Source: Tolypocladium sp. Sup5 PDA-1
Taxonomy: Eukaryota; Ascomycota; Sordariomycetes; Hypocreales; Ophiocordycipitaceae
NCBI GenBank assembly: GCA_000750105.3
Contig: JPHH03000010.1
Location: 1 to 64,000 of the forward strand
DNA: 64,000 bases
Reading direction: 5' to 3'
Shown here: positions 23,845-33,831 of the stretch, in pieces
Layout: the number at the start of each line of letters is the position of its first letter
How positions within the stretch are numbered: position 1 is the first letter of the stretch
The notes under the pieces: generated by a model
What the model was told of the DNA's origin: nothing
The model's database searches: none
Seen by the model: the letters and a program-made list of their open reading frames with translations, nothing else
Program-made: the position numbers and the translations under genes

Positions 23845-24732
23845 TTACCACAATCCCTCCATCTCTTGCATCGCTGCCTCCTCGTCATCAAATTCGGTAT
23901 TGCCCTGACCGCCTGCTGTGATGCTCGGCTGCTTCCCGTTCCCCTGGTCCTGCCCCTCTGCCTCTGCCATGAGGGCTTCCAGGTCATCTCCATCTGGCTC
24001 CGCATTCGACGCCTGTGGCTGCGGTTGTGGCCGGGGGTTGCCTTCATTTCCCTCCGCCTCTGCGATGAGAGCATCCAGGTCATCCTCATCTTCAGGGACG
24101 GACGTGCGAGCAGGCACAGCAGCGCTGGGCGTAGCGTCGTAAAGATCATCGTCGTCGGGCATGTCTCCGCCTCGTACAGGCGTTTGCGGTCTCGCGGGCT
24201 GGTCGCCCGACTGCGCTGTGTTGTCTGTAGGCTCCCCATCGTTACGCTGCTGCAATTGCAGCTCCTCCTCGTCTTCGCCCTCGCGGTGCTTCGCCTTGCC
24301 CTCGTTGATCCACTCGTTGCGCGCCGCCACGACGCGCTTCTTGTGCCCAGCCTTTTCGACCATGGCGAGGGCGTCGCGGAACTTGGCCTTGGGGAAGAGG
24401 TCGTCGAGCCAGAGCTGGTAGAAGGAGAGCAGGCGGGACGCGTCGGAGAACTCGTGGCCCTTGCCCTTGACGCGGAGGTCGCGGGCGGCGCGGGCGCGCA
24501 GCCGGGGGATGCCCGCGGGGCCAAGGAGGCGCTCCTCGTCGAGCTTGACGGCGGGGACGCGGGCGCGCTTCTGTACGGAGACTTGTTCGTCGATGCCCAG
24601 GCCGGAGTCGGGCTCCTTGCGCTTCTTTGGGGGGGATGGGGAGGCAAAGGGGTCGTCGGAGAGGTTGGCGTCGTAGTCATCGAGCTCGTCGTGGCGCGCG
24701 GGGGGGGTGCCGGAGGCTACGGCGGAAGGCAT
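23845..24732 (-). CDS. csm3: Replication fork protection component Csm3/Swi3
   Basis: Single exon of 295 aa. The Swi3 domain spans about residues 62-145 (ERLLGPAGIPRLRARAARDL...FSDASRLLSFYQLWLDDLFPKAKFRDALAMVEKAGHKKRV). The N-terminus is acidic and Ser/Pro-rich; the C-terminus is acidic and Gln-rich and contains two similar units of the form DDLDALIAEAEGNE / DDLEALMAEAEGQD. Csm3 pairs with Tof1/Swi1 to stabilise stalled replication forks in the nucleus and to support checkpoint signalling. I chose the ATG at 24732 because the 32 residues before it in the same frame look non-conserved (Cys/Asn/Thr-rich); an upstream in-frame ATG exists at 24828. It shares a 312-bp divergent promoter with the complex I subunit gene. 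Confidence 0.88.
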   Translation of the reverse strand: MPSAVASGTPPARHDELDDYDANLSDDPFASPSPPKKRKEPDSGLGIDEQVSVQKRARVPAVKLDEERLLGPAGIPRLRARAARDLRVKGKGHEFSDASRLLSFYQLWLDDLFPKAKFRDALAMVEKAGHKKRVVAARNEWINEGKAKHREGEDEEELQLQQRNDGEPTDNTAQSGDQPARPQTPVRGGDMPDDDDLYDATPSAAVPARTSVPEDEDDLDALIAEAEGNEGNPRPQPQPQASNAEPDGDDLEALMAEAEGQDQGNGKQPSITAGGQGNTEFDDEEAAMQEMEGLW

Positions 24733-25044
24733 GTTGCTGGATGTGCTTGCGTGCTTGTTCGAATTGCACTGTTGTTTGTAGTAATTGGTTGTGGACTGGC
24801 AAGAGTCGTGACAACAATGAAGCTCCAAGTGACGCTTGACTGCTCTCTACGCGTCTTGACGGTGGGGGACGCGACGGGTGGTTCCAAAAGGTACGTACCT
24901 AGGCTGACAGATGCACGTGATTTTATTCGCCAACCATCACGTGATGAAATCCTGAAGCACCCACCACTGTAGCTCGAGCACATCGAACCTCCAACTTGCC
25001 CGACCGAATTGAGAAGACAGTCCTGGGCGAGTAGCAGCTACACC
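24733..25044. promoter_or_regulatory. Bidirectional promoter of csm3 and the complex I 21-kDa subunit
   Basis: A 312-bp gap between two divergent starts must contain both core promoters. It includes two TCACGTGA-like or CACGTGA sequences (GCACGTGATT near 24914 and TCACGTGATG near 24939), E-box-type CACGTG motifs 25 bp apart, plausible bHLH sites. Confidence 0.5.
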
Positions 25045-25852
25045 ATGGCCGAGACCACGACGAAGCAGAGCCCGGCGACCTACGTCGGGACGAGCAAGGT
25101 CGTCCAGACGGACTACCCGGTACGTTGACGCGCCATTGGCCGCTCAATTGGCGGGCGACAGAAGCTGACCTTGATCTAGCTCATCGACAACGACCCGTAC
25201 GTTTCTCCAGTCCCCGATGCCGACGCGATCGACTGTTTTGCCCTGCTCGATGGCCAATGGGGGGGATTGATACTCGGGATGAGGCGCTGACATTGGGACA
25301 GTCACTTCAAGCGTGTCGTGGGATATGCCCGGACATCGGACTACGTCGCCGGCGGCGTCGCAGCCGCCTTTGCCCCGACGGCGCTGTACACCCTCGAGAA
25401 GTTTGCGCCCTCGTACGTCGGAAAGGGCGGCTTCGCCAAGGCCATGCGGTTAGCCGGCTTCGTCGGCCTGGCCGGCGGCTTCCTCTACTTTTACCAGCGC
25501 TCATGCCGTGCGTTGCCCAACACCCAAAACAAATCGAGAAATCCTGGGCCTGGGCTAACATGGGTTCGCAGTGCGGTTCTACGGCGCAACGGAAAACGCG
25601 CGCGAGGTGCAGATGGACATGCGCGAGATGGTGGCCAAGGTCAAGGCCGGGGAGCCGCTGTACGGCGAGAGCAAGCTGAGCCCGTACCTGCAGGGCGTGG
25701 CGGCGCGGCAGAGCCGGTACTCGGCGCTCTTCTTCAGCACGGTACCGTGGTTCAACTTTGTCAACCACGGGCAGCACGGCGTCGACACGGCGAAGTACTT
25801 CCAGCAGGCGGAGCGGGAGCTGGACGCAGAGCGGGCTGGCAAGAGCGCGTGA
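25045..25852 (+). CDS. NADH:ubiquinone oxidoreductase 21-kDa subunit (fungal complex I accessory subunit)
   Basis: Four exons (25045-25119, 25180-25196, 25302-25507, 25572-25852), 192 aa; exon 2 is only 17 nt (LIDNDP). The N-terminal domain reads QTDYPLIDNDPHFKRVVGYARTSDY, followed by a hydrophobic stretch (GGVAAAFAPTALYTLEK) and a second (LAGFVGLAGGFLYFYQRS). The C-terminal domain includes RFYGATENAREVQMDMREM and PWFNFVNHGQHGVDTAKYF. This order of an N-terminal and a C-terminal module matches the fungal 20.9/21-kDa complex I subunit, an accessory subunit of the mitochondrial inner membrane. Length is as expected. The tiny exon is supported by phase and by the conserved ID-NDPHF continuity. 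Confidence 0.9.
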
Positions 25853-27735
25853 GGGCCGGAAAAGGGGAGGGGGGCTTGTGTATATTAAGCGGCGGTGGTG
25901 GGCGGGCATGCCTTCACGGCGGGATGGGGGTTTTTTTAGATGAGGGGAGTGGACGATACAAGATCTTTTGTTCAGTTGATTCGGGCTTTGTTCGGTTGGT
26001 TCGAGACCTGAATGTCGTGCTACCTGTGACGGCCGTGGTGGATGTTGCTGTGGTCCAGTTGAAGCGTGCGGCTCAGACGTTGAGCTTGAGGTGTAGTCTG
26101 GCGCCCTGGAACAACATACTTGGCTTGGGAACGCCATTAACCGATACAGGGTCCGTATCCTATGGCCTAGGTCTTGCTGCCCTGCCGGAAATGGGATCAG
26201 TTCTCGGGTCGGGCCGATGGGAGCACGGGAGAGGCTTGTTCCAAAGACAGGCGCTTGAGGCCGAGGTGCCGCAATAAGACCGGGGCCCAGAGCAGATACT
26301 GATGAAATATTGATGGTACTGCAGATGGCATATTTCTCTCGTGCGATATGCCTTCCTATTTCGTCTCGCTCGGGCATGCCCATGGTTTTCTAGGAGCAGC
26401 CCTTCGCTGCACGATGCTCATAGAGGCTGAGGCTGAGGATACGAACGGCCGTTTGAGACGTTTGGATTCCAAAATGGTGCTGACAACAAGTCCCAGATCC
26501 AAGCGAAGTCCGAACTCCGACTATCTCTATCAATCACCGGATGATGGTATCAACATTACATGAAGGCGAGGCTCATTAGACTTCTGCAAGACGAACCCGC
26601 TGAGCCGCATCCTGGAGCGAGTGAGAGAGATACGACAGCTGCCAACTGCTTGTCTTGTTGAGAGACGAGGTTACAAGACGCCTCAAAGTGCGGGCGGCGT
26701 TCGTCTTTCAGCTGGACATGCCGTGTTGGAGGGTGGTGCGGTTCGATGAGACATACATATATCTGCTCTGTCGATGGATCGACGACGCAACCGCCGCTGA
26801 CCAGCCGTAGCCCCTCTTTGTGCGACGCATCTTATGTGTATGAGACGGCGATTTGTCGTCTTGCAGTTGTAGACAGGACTTGACGCGTGCCGCAGGACTT
26901 GCCCGTCAATGTGTGTGGGCACGTGCCAAGGGATTGCTTGCCTCAGTAGCAGAAAGTTTATGGTGAGAAAAGAAGGAGCTGCCAGTTCCGTGCCTTCTCA
27001 CAATGTCACCAAGTTGCAGCCAGCGAGGCACGTGCTGTCCAAGTCCCCAAAACTTGGACGACCTCTTGGCCGCATCGCCATGTGCGCCCGGCCCTTTGAA
27101 AACGAGACTCGCGATGCCTTCGCCCTCGGCAAGGCAGACGCGATGTCGTTGCAAGCACACCGGAGTCAAGCCGTCCCTAGCCGCTGCGCCGCGCTCCGGA
27201 GCGAGCCGCCTCGTGGCGATGGCCGTGGTGGCTCCGCTGGGTCATGAAGCTGTCGTCGAGTGTGCGCGAACGGTGGCCTGACGTGGCTTGCCTGGGGCTA
27301 AAATGCCCTGCTGCCCCGGCTGCCGTCTGTTGAATTGACGGCTGGGGAACCGAGCTCGTTTGTCAAGCGGGCAAGCGGCGGCGCAAAAGATCACGGAGCC
27401 GTGAGTGCAGTGGTGAAGCTGCGTGCAGAAACCACATCTCACGAGCCAACCAGGGCACCCTCGAATGCAATCCCTCCACCAAGAACCCACACCATCGGCC
27501 GGCTCCGAGCTCCGTATTCGATCCCCAAACAGCGGTGGTCGGGTCAAGCTCACGCCTCCGGCCGACGAACCAACCCGCGGCCTCTCCACCTGCACACACG
27601 CCCTGTATTTGGAGAAGTCGGTCACATTTAATATTTTTTTCTTCCTTTCATACGCCAGTCGATAACCTTTGGATGCTTCAAACTAACAGCCCGCGCGCAG
27701 GAAACAGGAACCAGGACACCCAACCGCCGCCCGTC
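25853..27735. other. Gene-free stretch
   Basis: 1.9 kb holding the complex I subunit 3' UTR and the promoter of the oxygenase. Short ORFs on both strands show no similarity I can name. No RNA gene or repeat recognised. Confidence 0.45.
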
Positions 27736-29100
27736 ATGGACCCCTCCCAGCAGCAGTCGATGAAGCTCCCAGTCATCGACTTGGACGTATATCTCAACAA
27801 GCCCCGCGACTCTGCCGAGGTTCGCGAGGAGTGCGCCAAGGCGGCGGACGCCCTCATCACCTACGGCGCCCTCGTGCTGCATGATTCTCGCGTAGCCTCG
27901 CAGGATAACGAGACGTTCCTTGATTTGCTCGAGGACTACTTTGCCCAGCCCGCCGAGGAGCTGCGCAAGGATGAGCGGCCCGAGCTGAGCTACCAGATTG
28001 GCGTGACGCTCGAGAACACCGAGAAGCCGAAGTGCGCCGTCGACGAGCCCTGCCTGGATGTCATCCAGCGCCTGCACCCCTCGCAGCGGCCCCTCGACAT
28101 CATGGGCCATTCGCCAGACCCCAAGTGTCGCTTCTTCTGGCGCATGGCGGAGCCGCCCCCATACGACACGCAGTTCCCTGGTCTCAATGCCGCCAACGTC
28201 ACGCCCGAGGCGCCTCACATCAAGGACCACTGGGCTCCTACCATGGACCTGTGGGGCAGTTCGATGAAGAATGCGTGAGTTACCTTGTACTTGTCACTTC
28301 TGTCGATGCCCTGATCGCTCACGACTAACATGCTCCACTCATCACAGCGTCTCAAAGCTATCTGAGATGACGGCTGTTGGCCTGGGTCTGCCGGCAGAGT
28401 ACTTTAGCGATGCTGGACGCTACGGGTTTGTCTCATGCACTCTCTCACCCAAAGCCGTACTCACATCATTCCTGTAGACCACATCTTCTGGCCCCGACAG
28501 CGTCCGATCTGGAAAAGTACGGCGACAAGGACACCATCCTTGCCGGCTTCCACACTGACCTCAACTTTCTCACCATCCACGGCCGCTCCCGCTACCCTGG
28601 ACTCAACATCTGGGCGCGAAACACTGGCGACCGCATCGCTGTCAAGATTCCCCCGGGTAACTACCTGCTGGTCCAGGCCGGCAAGCAGCTCGAGTACAGC
28701 ACCGGCGGCCTCATCAAGGCCGGCTACCACGAGGTCGTGGTCAATGAAAAGACGGTTGAGACTATCGAGACGCGTAAGAGGGAGCGTCCGGACCGGCCCC
28801 TTGTCCGCATCTCTAGCACCCTGTTCTGGCACCTCAACTCGGACTTTGACTTGGCCCCCGTTCCCGAGCTGGCCGAGCGCGCGCAGAAGGTGAGGGCTGA
28901 GCAGGCCAAGCTCGGCCGGGATGAAGGCGAGGTGGCTGCCTATCCCCCTCTCAAGGTCGGCCACCAAGTAGAAGGGTGAGTGGTCCTGTTTCTCTTATTG
29001 TTCTCTCGGAGCCTCTCTTGCGCTGCCCCCAGCCAACCTTTGGAACCATGCTAATGCTACTGATTGTAGCGAGCTAAAACACATTGCCTTGATGGTATGA
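27736..29100 (+). CDS. 2-oxoglutarate/Fe(II)-dependent oxygenase, isopenicillin N synthase-like
   Basis: Four exons (27736-28274, 28348-28425, 28478-28975, 29070-29100), 381 aa. The N-terminal DIOX_N-like part begins LPVIDLDVYLNKP with ADALITYGALVLHD. The double-stranded beta-helix carries the metal triad H231-x-D233 (FHTDLNFLTIHGRSRYPGLNIW) and H290 (AGYHEVV), and the 2-oxoglutarate-binding R316-x-S (LVRISSTLFWH). All key residues are present, so it should be active. The family hydroxylates, desaturates or cyclises small molecules. It is convergent with the AzgA purine permease, but I see no firm functional link. Another in-frame ATG at 27673 would add 21 residues; MDPSQQQ at 27736 fits better. 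The last exon encodes only ten codons including the stop (ELKHIALMV). Confidence 0.88.
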
Positions 29101-29612
29101 GATGTGTATCACGATGTATAATATCAGCTCCGAAAGGGGCCACAAATAACGAGAACAAGAACAGAACATGAAGCACGTTCATTGCTTTTGAAGCTGCTTT
29201 CACAGGTGCAGAACATACCGTCATTGAAAACCGGGTGCTGATATCTCAGAGCACGGAGCCTGAAACAGCAGGCATCGTTGAATTCCTTGGGCGAGCAGAC
29301 CATTCTACTCTCACAACTACTAGGTGGGCATCATCGACATCGCTTCTCAACTCTACGCGGCAGTGGCCACTTCACGAGGCTGGAACTGAAGAGAAGATGT
29401 GTCAATTCTCCTTGCAAACCTTTGCTGCAAAGGCTGCACAACAGAACGCCCGCCCAACAAACCATGACTTCATGTCCCAGGTATACATTTGCCGCTTCCC
29501 AAACCCGTATGCTGCCTATCGGGAGTGGCACTCTGGCCTTGCATCCGACGCAGTTCATGCTAACCCGCGCAAACTACACGCATTCAAAATCTACACACCT
29601 CGCGTCCCTTCC
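29101..29612. other. Convergent spacer
   Basis: 512 bp between two stops on opposite strands. It should contain both 3' UTRs. Nothing else seen. Confidence 0.5.
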
Positions 29613-31661
29613 TCAGCCCTTGACTGGGAGGGTTTCCACAGGTCGGCCGGAATCCGAAGCGCCGTCTTGTTCAGCACTGAGCTTGGGCTCCTGAGCTGGG
29701 GTTTCGACGGGGTAATCCTCGCGCCAAAAGTCCTTCTTACCCTTGAAGAGGCGGACGACCCAGGGCGGGAAGAAGCCACCGGGGATGCGCCACGTCCAGT
29801 GCTCCTTCTCGTCGATGTTGTGGGGGACGACGCGGCCGCGGCTGGCAAGCTTGACGAGCCAGACCACGGTGTTGATCAGGATATACGAGCAGACACCACC
29901 GATCAGTCCGTTGGCGATGGAGTAGGTGAAGGGCATGAGGGCGATGGCGAGGAAGGCCGGGATGGCGTCGCCCATGTACTTCCAGTTGATTTCAGTGACG
30001 GAGCTGGCCATCATGGAGCCGACGAGGATGAGGACGCAGCCGGTGGCCCAGGGCGGGATGGAGGCGAAGATCGGGGCGAAGAAGATGGAGATGAAGAAGC
30101 AGATGCCGGTGACCATGGCGGTCATGCCCGTCTTGCCGCCCTCGGAGACACCGGCGCCGGACTCGACGAAAGCGGTGACGGGAGGCACGCCGAGGATGGC
30201 GCCGATGGAGATGCTGATGGCATCGACCATGTAGGCGACGGAGGAACCTTCAAAGTCCTGGGTGACGGGGTCGATGAGGCTGGCGAAGCGGGCCATGCCG
30301 TACAGGGTACCCGTGCAGTCGAGGATGTCGACATAGAGGAAGGTGATGAGGGCGAGGCCGAACTGGCCGCCGTACTCGGAGATGTTCCACTGCTGGACGT
30401 TGAGGATGTTCTCGATGCGATGGAAGCTGACGACTTGCTTGAAGAAGTCAAAGGCGTCGTTGCCGACGGAGGTATAGGGGAAGTAGGTGACGGGGGTGCC
30501 GCGGGGCCAAGAGATGACGCTGACGAGGATGATGCCGATGATGATGGCGCCCTTGACGCGGTACATGGTCAGGATGACGGTGAGGATGCCGCCGCAGAAG
30601 ATGCCAACCCACATGGCGGGATGGCGCATCTTGTCCCAGCTGGGGCACGTGCCGTCGTCGAGGAGGTTCTCGGGCGAGCAGCCGGCGAGCTCGGTCGGGG
30701 TGGCGGTGGAGCCGACGATGAGGCCGATGCCCTCGCTGTAGGTGAGGCCGATGACGGTGAGGAAGAGGCCGATGCCGACGCCGGTGGCGATCTTGATGGA
30801 GTGGGGGATGGCACGGGCGAGCCACTGGCGCATGCCGAAGATGGCGAGGCCGAGGAAGATGAAGCCCTCGACGAAGATGGCCGTGAGGGCGACTCGGTAG
30901 GGCACGAGGCCGCTGCCGTGGCGGCCGACTATTGGATGTCAGCGTACGGAGACGCGAAGGAGGGTGGTGGTGTATGCCGACTTACCGACGGTGTAGGCAA
31001 AGTAGGCATTCAGGCCTTGAGGCGAGAGTCAGCATTACGGCACGACGCGAGACGAACCGGCACCGCATTCGAGAAGGACGACATACCCATTCCGGGAGCG
31101 AGACCGACGGGACTGGCGCACAAGGGTCAGTGCAACTGCAACAAGCTTGGATCACGGCAGCCGCTGTCTCGGGAACTCACAGGTTGGCAAAGAGGCCCAT
31201 GCAGAAACTCGACAGGGCGGAGATGGCGGCGGTGGCGGTGACGGCGTCGCGCTTGATGCCCTGGAGGCAGAGCAGGTAGCCCTGGTCCTTGTCGCAGAAG
31301 GGGTCCTCGGCCGTGTGCGGGCAGACGCAGGTGCCGCCCGAGTCGGCGACGATGGAGGAGTTGACGGCGATGATGTAGGCCATGGCGAAGAAGGTGGCGA
31401 GGCCGGCGCGGATCTCGGTGAAGAAGTAGGAGCCCTTGCGTTCCTTGGGCTGTGGGAGGTCAATCAGCGACTGTTGACGTTGGCGCATGGCGCATCCGAA
31501 GCCGTCGCCGGTGTATAAGGCGGCACGCACCGGGGGCTTCGCGTTGGCGACGAGGCGGCAATGGACGGGAGAGGACTTACATGACCGGAGCCGTCGAGGC
31601 GGAACCACCGTCCGACGGGGCTCTTGGCGACCCGGACGTTGGTGTTGTCGATGAAGCCCAT
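29613..31661 (-). CDS. azgA: AzgA-type adenine/guanine/hypoxanthine permease
   Basis: Five exons on the minus strand (31661-31581, 31449-31181, 31112-31087, 31015-30986, 30928-29613), 573 aa; exons 3 and 4 are only 26 and 30 nt and together encode the diagnostic LPVGLAPGMGLNAYFAYTVVG. The N-terminus MGFIDNTNVRVAKSPVGRWFRLDGSGH and FFTEIRAGLATFFAMAYIIAVN are typical of fungal AzgA. A further family mark is the VDILDCTGTLYGMARFASL segment, followed by ESGAGVSEGGKTG. About 12-14 membrane spans are expected. Aspergillus AzgA is a high-affinity plasma-membrane purine-proton symporter for adenine, guanine and hypoxanthine. The small exons were placed by phase and by the unbroken family motif. The gene is convergent with the 2OG oxygenase. 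Confidence 0.92.
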
Positions 31662-33068
31662 TGTGGATGCTGCGACGGGGAGGGAGCGGGAGCGGTGGTG
31701 TGGTGTTGCAGCGAGTTCGGCTGGCTGGCGAGCAGCTCAGCAGATGCAGAGGCCGGCGGGCAAGGGCTCAATGCAAAGGGCTCGACGACGGGCAGCAGCG
31801 ATATCGACGACGAGAGCAAGTTCCAAGCGGCAAAGAGGAGGCAAGAAAAGCTGCAGAGGGCCAGGCGGGCAGCAAAAGTCGAGATGGGACGAAGTTTTGC
31901 GCGGGGAGGACAAGGGCGTCTTTACGACAGCTGAGGCAGCACAGCACAGGGGTGGGCGTCGGAGTCGGACGACGCTGCGCCAACGGGAGCAAACGCAAGC
32001 AGACAGCCCGTGTCTCTCCAAAAACGGGATGTGCGAGTTGCAGGTTGGAGGACAAGAAGGGTGGTGGGAGGAAGAGGAAGAGGAAGAGGAAGGGGAAGAT
32101 GGGACGGCGGCGCCGGTGGGTGTATCGCGAAAATTGTACCTCGGGGCCGGGCCTGGGTCTGGGGTGGTGCGAGGAAAGGCTCCGTCCCGACCTCCGAGCG
32201 GTCCCTATCTGGTCCTCGATGTGTAAGAGCACGAGTGCGATAACTAGCTACCCTGGGCTAGTCGATGACTGGCAGGTGCCTTTAGCCGCCATGCATGTAT
32301 CTTGCTTTGCCTGCGCTCGCCTCTTGGTCTCTTACACGGGGCGCCGTTGACGATAAACGGGCCGGTGCGGACACTGTGCTGGGCGTGCTTATCGGTGACG
32401 CGCCACACAGTTTAAATTTAGTCTTGGACTTTTCTTATCTTGTCTATCGGCTAGCTAAGGTACGGGGATCTCAGGTCGCCGTTAAAAAAAAATCAATTTT
32501 TTTTTGGCCATGTGGGCGATGGCCCGAAACCGTTACGCGCGGTGGAGCAGCTGCGGCGATAACGATTCATCGCTCTTCTCTCAGGGTGGAAGGGTGGGGG
32601 GTCCACAGGCGGGCACGCGAGGAGGGGGGCCAGTTGGAGGGCGCGGAATGGGGATTACAGGTGCCGTGGTGGTGGTGATGATGCTGACGGGAGCATAGGT
32701 AGGAAGGGTATCGATACCAAGACGGAGGGCATTGGACATGCACCCCGCGTTTCCAGGGGTGGGTGTGCAAGAGGAGGCATGGGGAGCGGCGGCTGCCGGC
32801 CGACGAGGACGGGTGCGGTTGGCGTGGTGTGGAGATGGGGAGATAGGATCCTGCCGATGTTGATGCAGGAGGTGAATGGTAGGTATCACGACGTGGTCGT
32901 GTTGTGGTTGTTGTTGCGGGAGAGCGGTTGGTGGCTTACGGCGAGTGCTTGGTGTGGTTGGTGGTGTGTAGGCCGAGGCATGCCCTCGAGGCGCACATGA
33001 CGGACATGGCCGTGTTGTAGACGTCCCTAGGGGGTGAGCAGGCATGATTGCTGCTGATGCTCTCTATC
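31662..33068. other. Gene-free stretch upstream of azgA
   Basis: About 1.4 kb. It carries the azgA promoter next to 31662. The minus-strand frames (for example 32581-33045) are Pro/His/Thr-rich low-complexity translations without known motifs, so I do not call them genes. Confidence 0.4.
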
Positions 33069-33536
33069 TCACGATCGCACATACTCACCGCCGCCCCGCC
33101 GCCCTCGACGACCCGCCGTGTTTGGTGCCGTAGCCATCTGTCGTCTGCAGCGGCATCGTCGATACCCGGCCCGATGTGGACCGCCATGGGGCCGCGACGC
33201 AAGCCGTGAATCCGTGATTGCGGTTGAGCGGCGTGTCGTACATAAAGCTGCACCTTGCACAGGCACGACAGCGTTGTAAGACGGCATGCATGCGCGGGTC
33301 CTGCGTTGTCAGGTACTTGGCCAATCCGCTGGCGTGGTACGGACGCTCCTCGCGTCGTTGAACGACGTTGGGATGCTGCGGGAGGTCGAGGTCGTCGGGG
33401 GGTCCCGACGGGAGGAGGCTTGGACCGCGATGCCTCCTCCGCGCGGGGTCCAGGCTCTGGAAGAGCCTAACGCATTGCTGATGCTCGACGGGCGTGTATG
33501 TCCTCGACTTGTCTATGGTGTGCAGTGTGCACTCTT

Positions 33537-33641
33537 GCTCGCTCCCGACTCTGTATGGGGATGGGATGGACCAAGTGATCTTCGCCGAAGCTGAAGGCAA
33601 CGCTCCATCAAGCTTACAGCCTCCGCGTGACGGCCTTGCGA
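33537..33641 (-). pseudogene. Fragment of a kinesin-light-chain-type TPR protein
   Basis: The minus-strand translation SQGRHAEAVSLMERCLQLR followed by RRSLGPSHPHTESGAS matches the last repeat of fungal kinesin-light-chain-type tetratricopeptide (often NB-ARC/TPR) proteins, whose consensus has GR-x2-EA-x-x-LM-x-x-C...R-LG-x-x-HP-x-T. Another frame just upstream (33640-33830) gives STYGYKWLSYPSHQERSNAEAQRL, a weaker TPR-like piece. The pieces lie in different frames and no start or full repeat can be joined, so this is a decayed remnant. Confidence 0.45.
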
Positions 33642-33831
33642 TACAGCAGCTGGCCGGCGGCGCAGTTTGTAATACCAGTGACCACGCCAGGGTTTTGAGG
33701 CGTTGGGCCTCGGCGTTCGATCTCTCTTGATGACTAGGGTAAGAGAGCCATTTGTATCCGTAGGTAGAGGAGTGTGTTTTTGCAGCAAGGAGCAGTGCCG
33801 GATCCACCCCAGCTCCTGAGGACGAATCCAT

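Noticed and set aside
29235..31241. 668-codon plus-strand ORF opposite azgA
   Set aside because: Asp/Gly/Glu-rich mirror of the permease; azgA has all family motifs.
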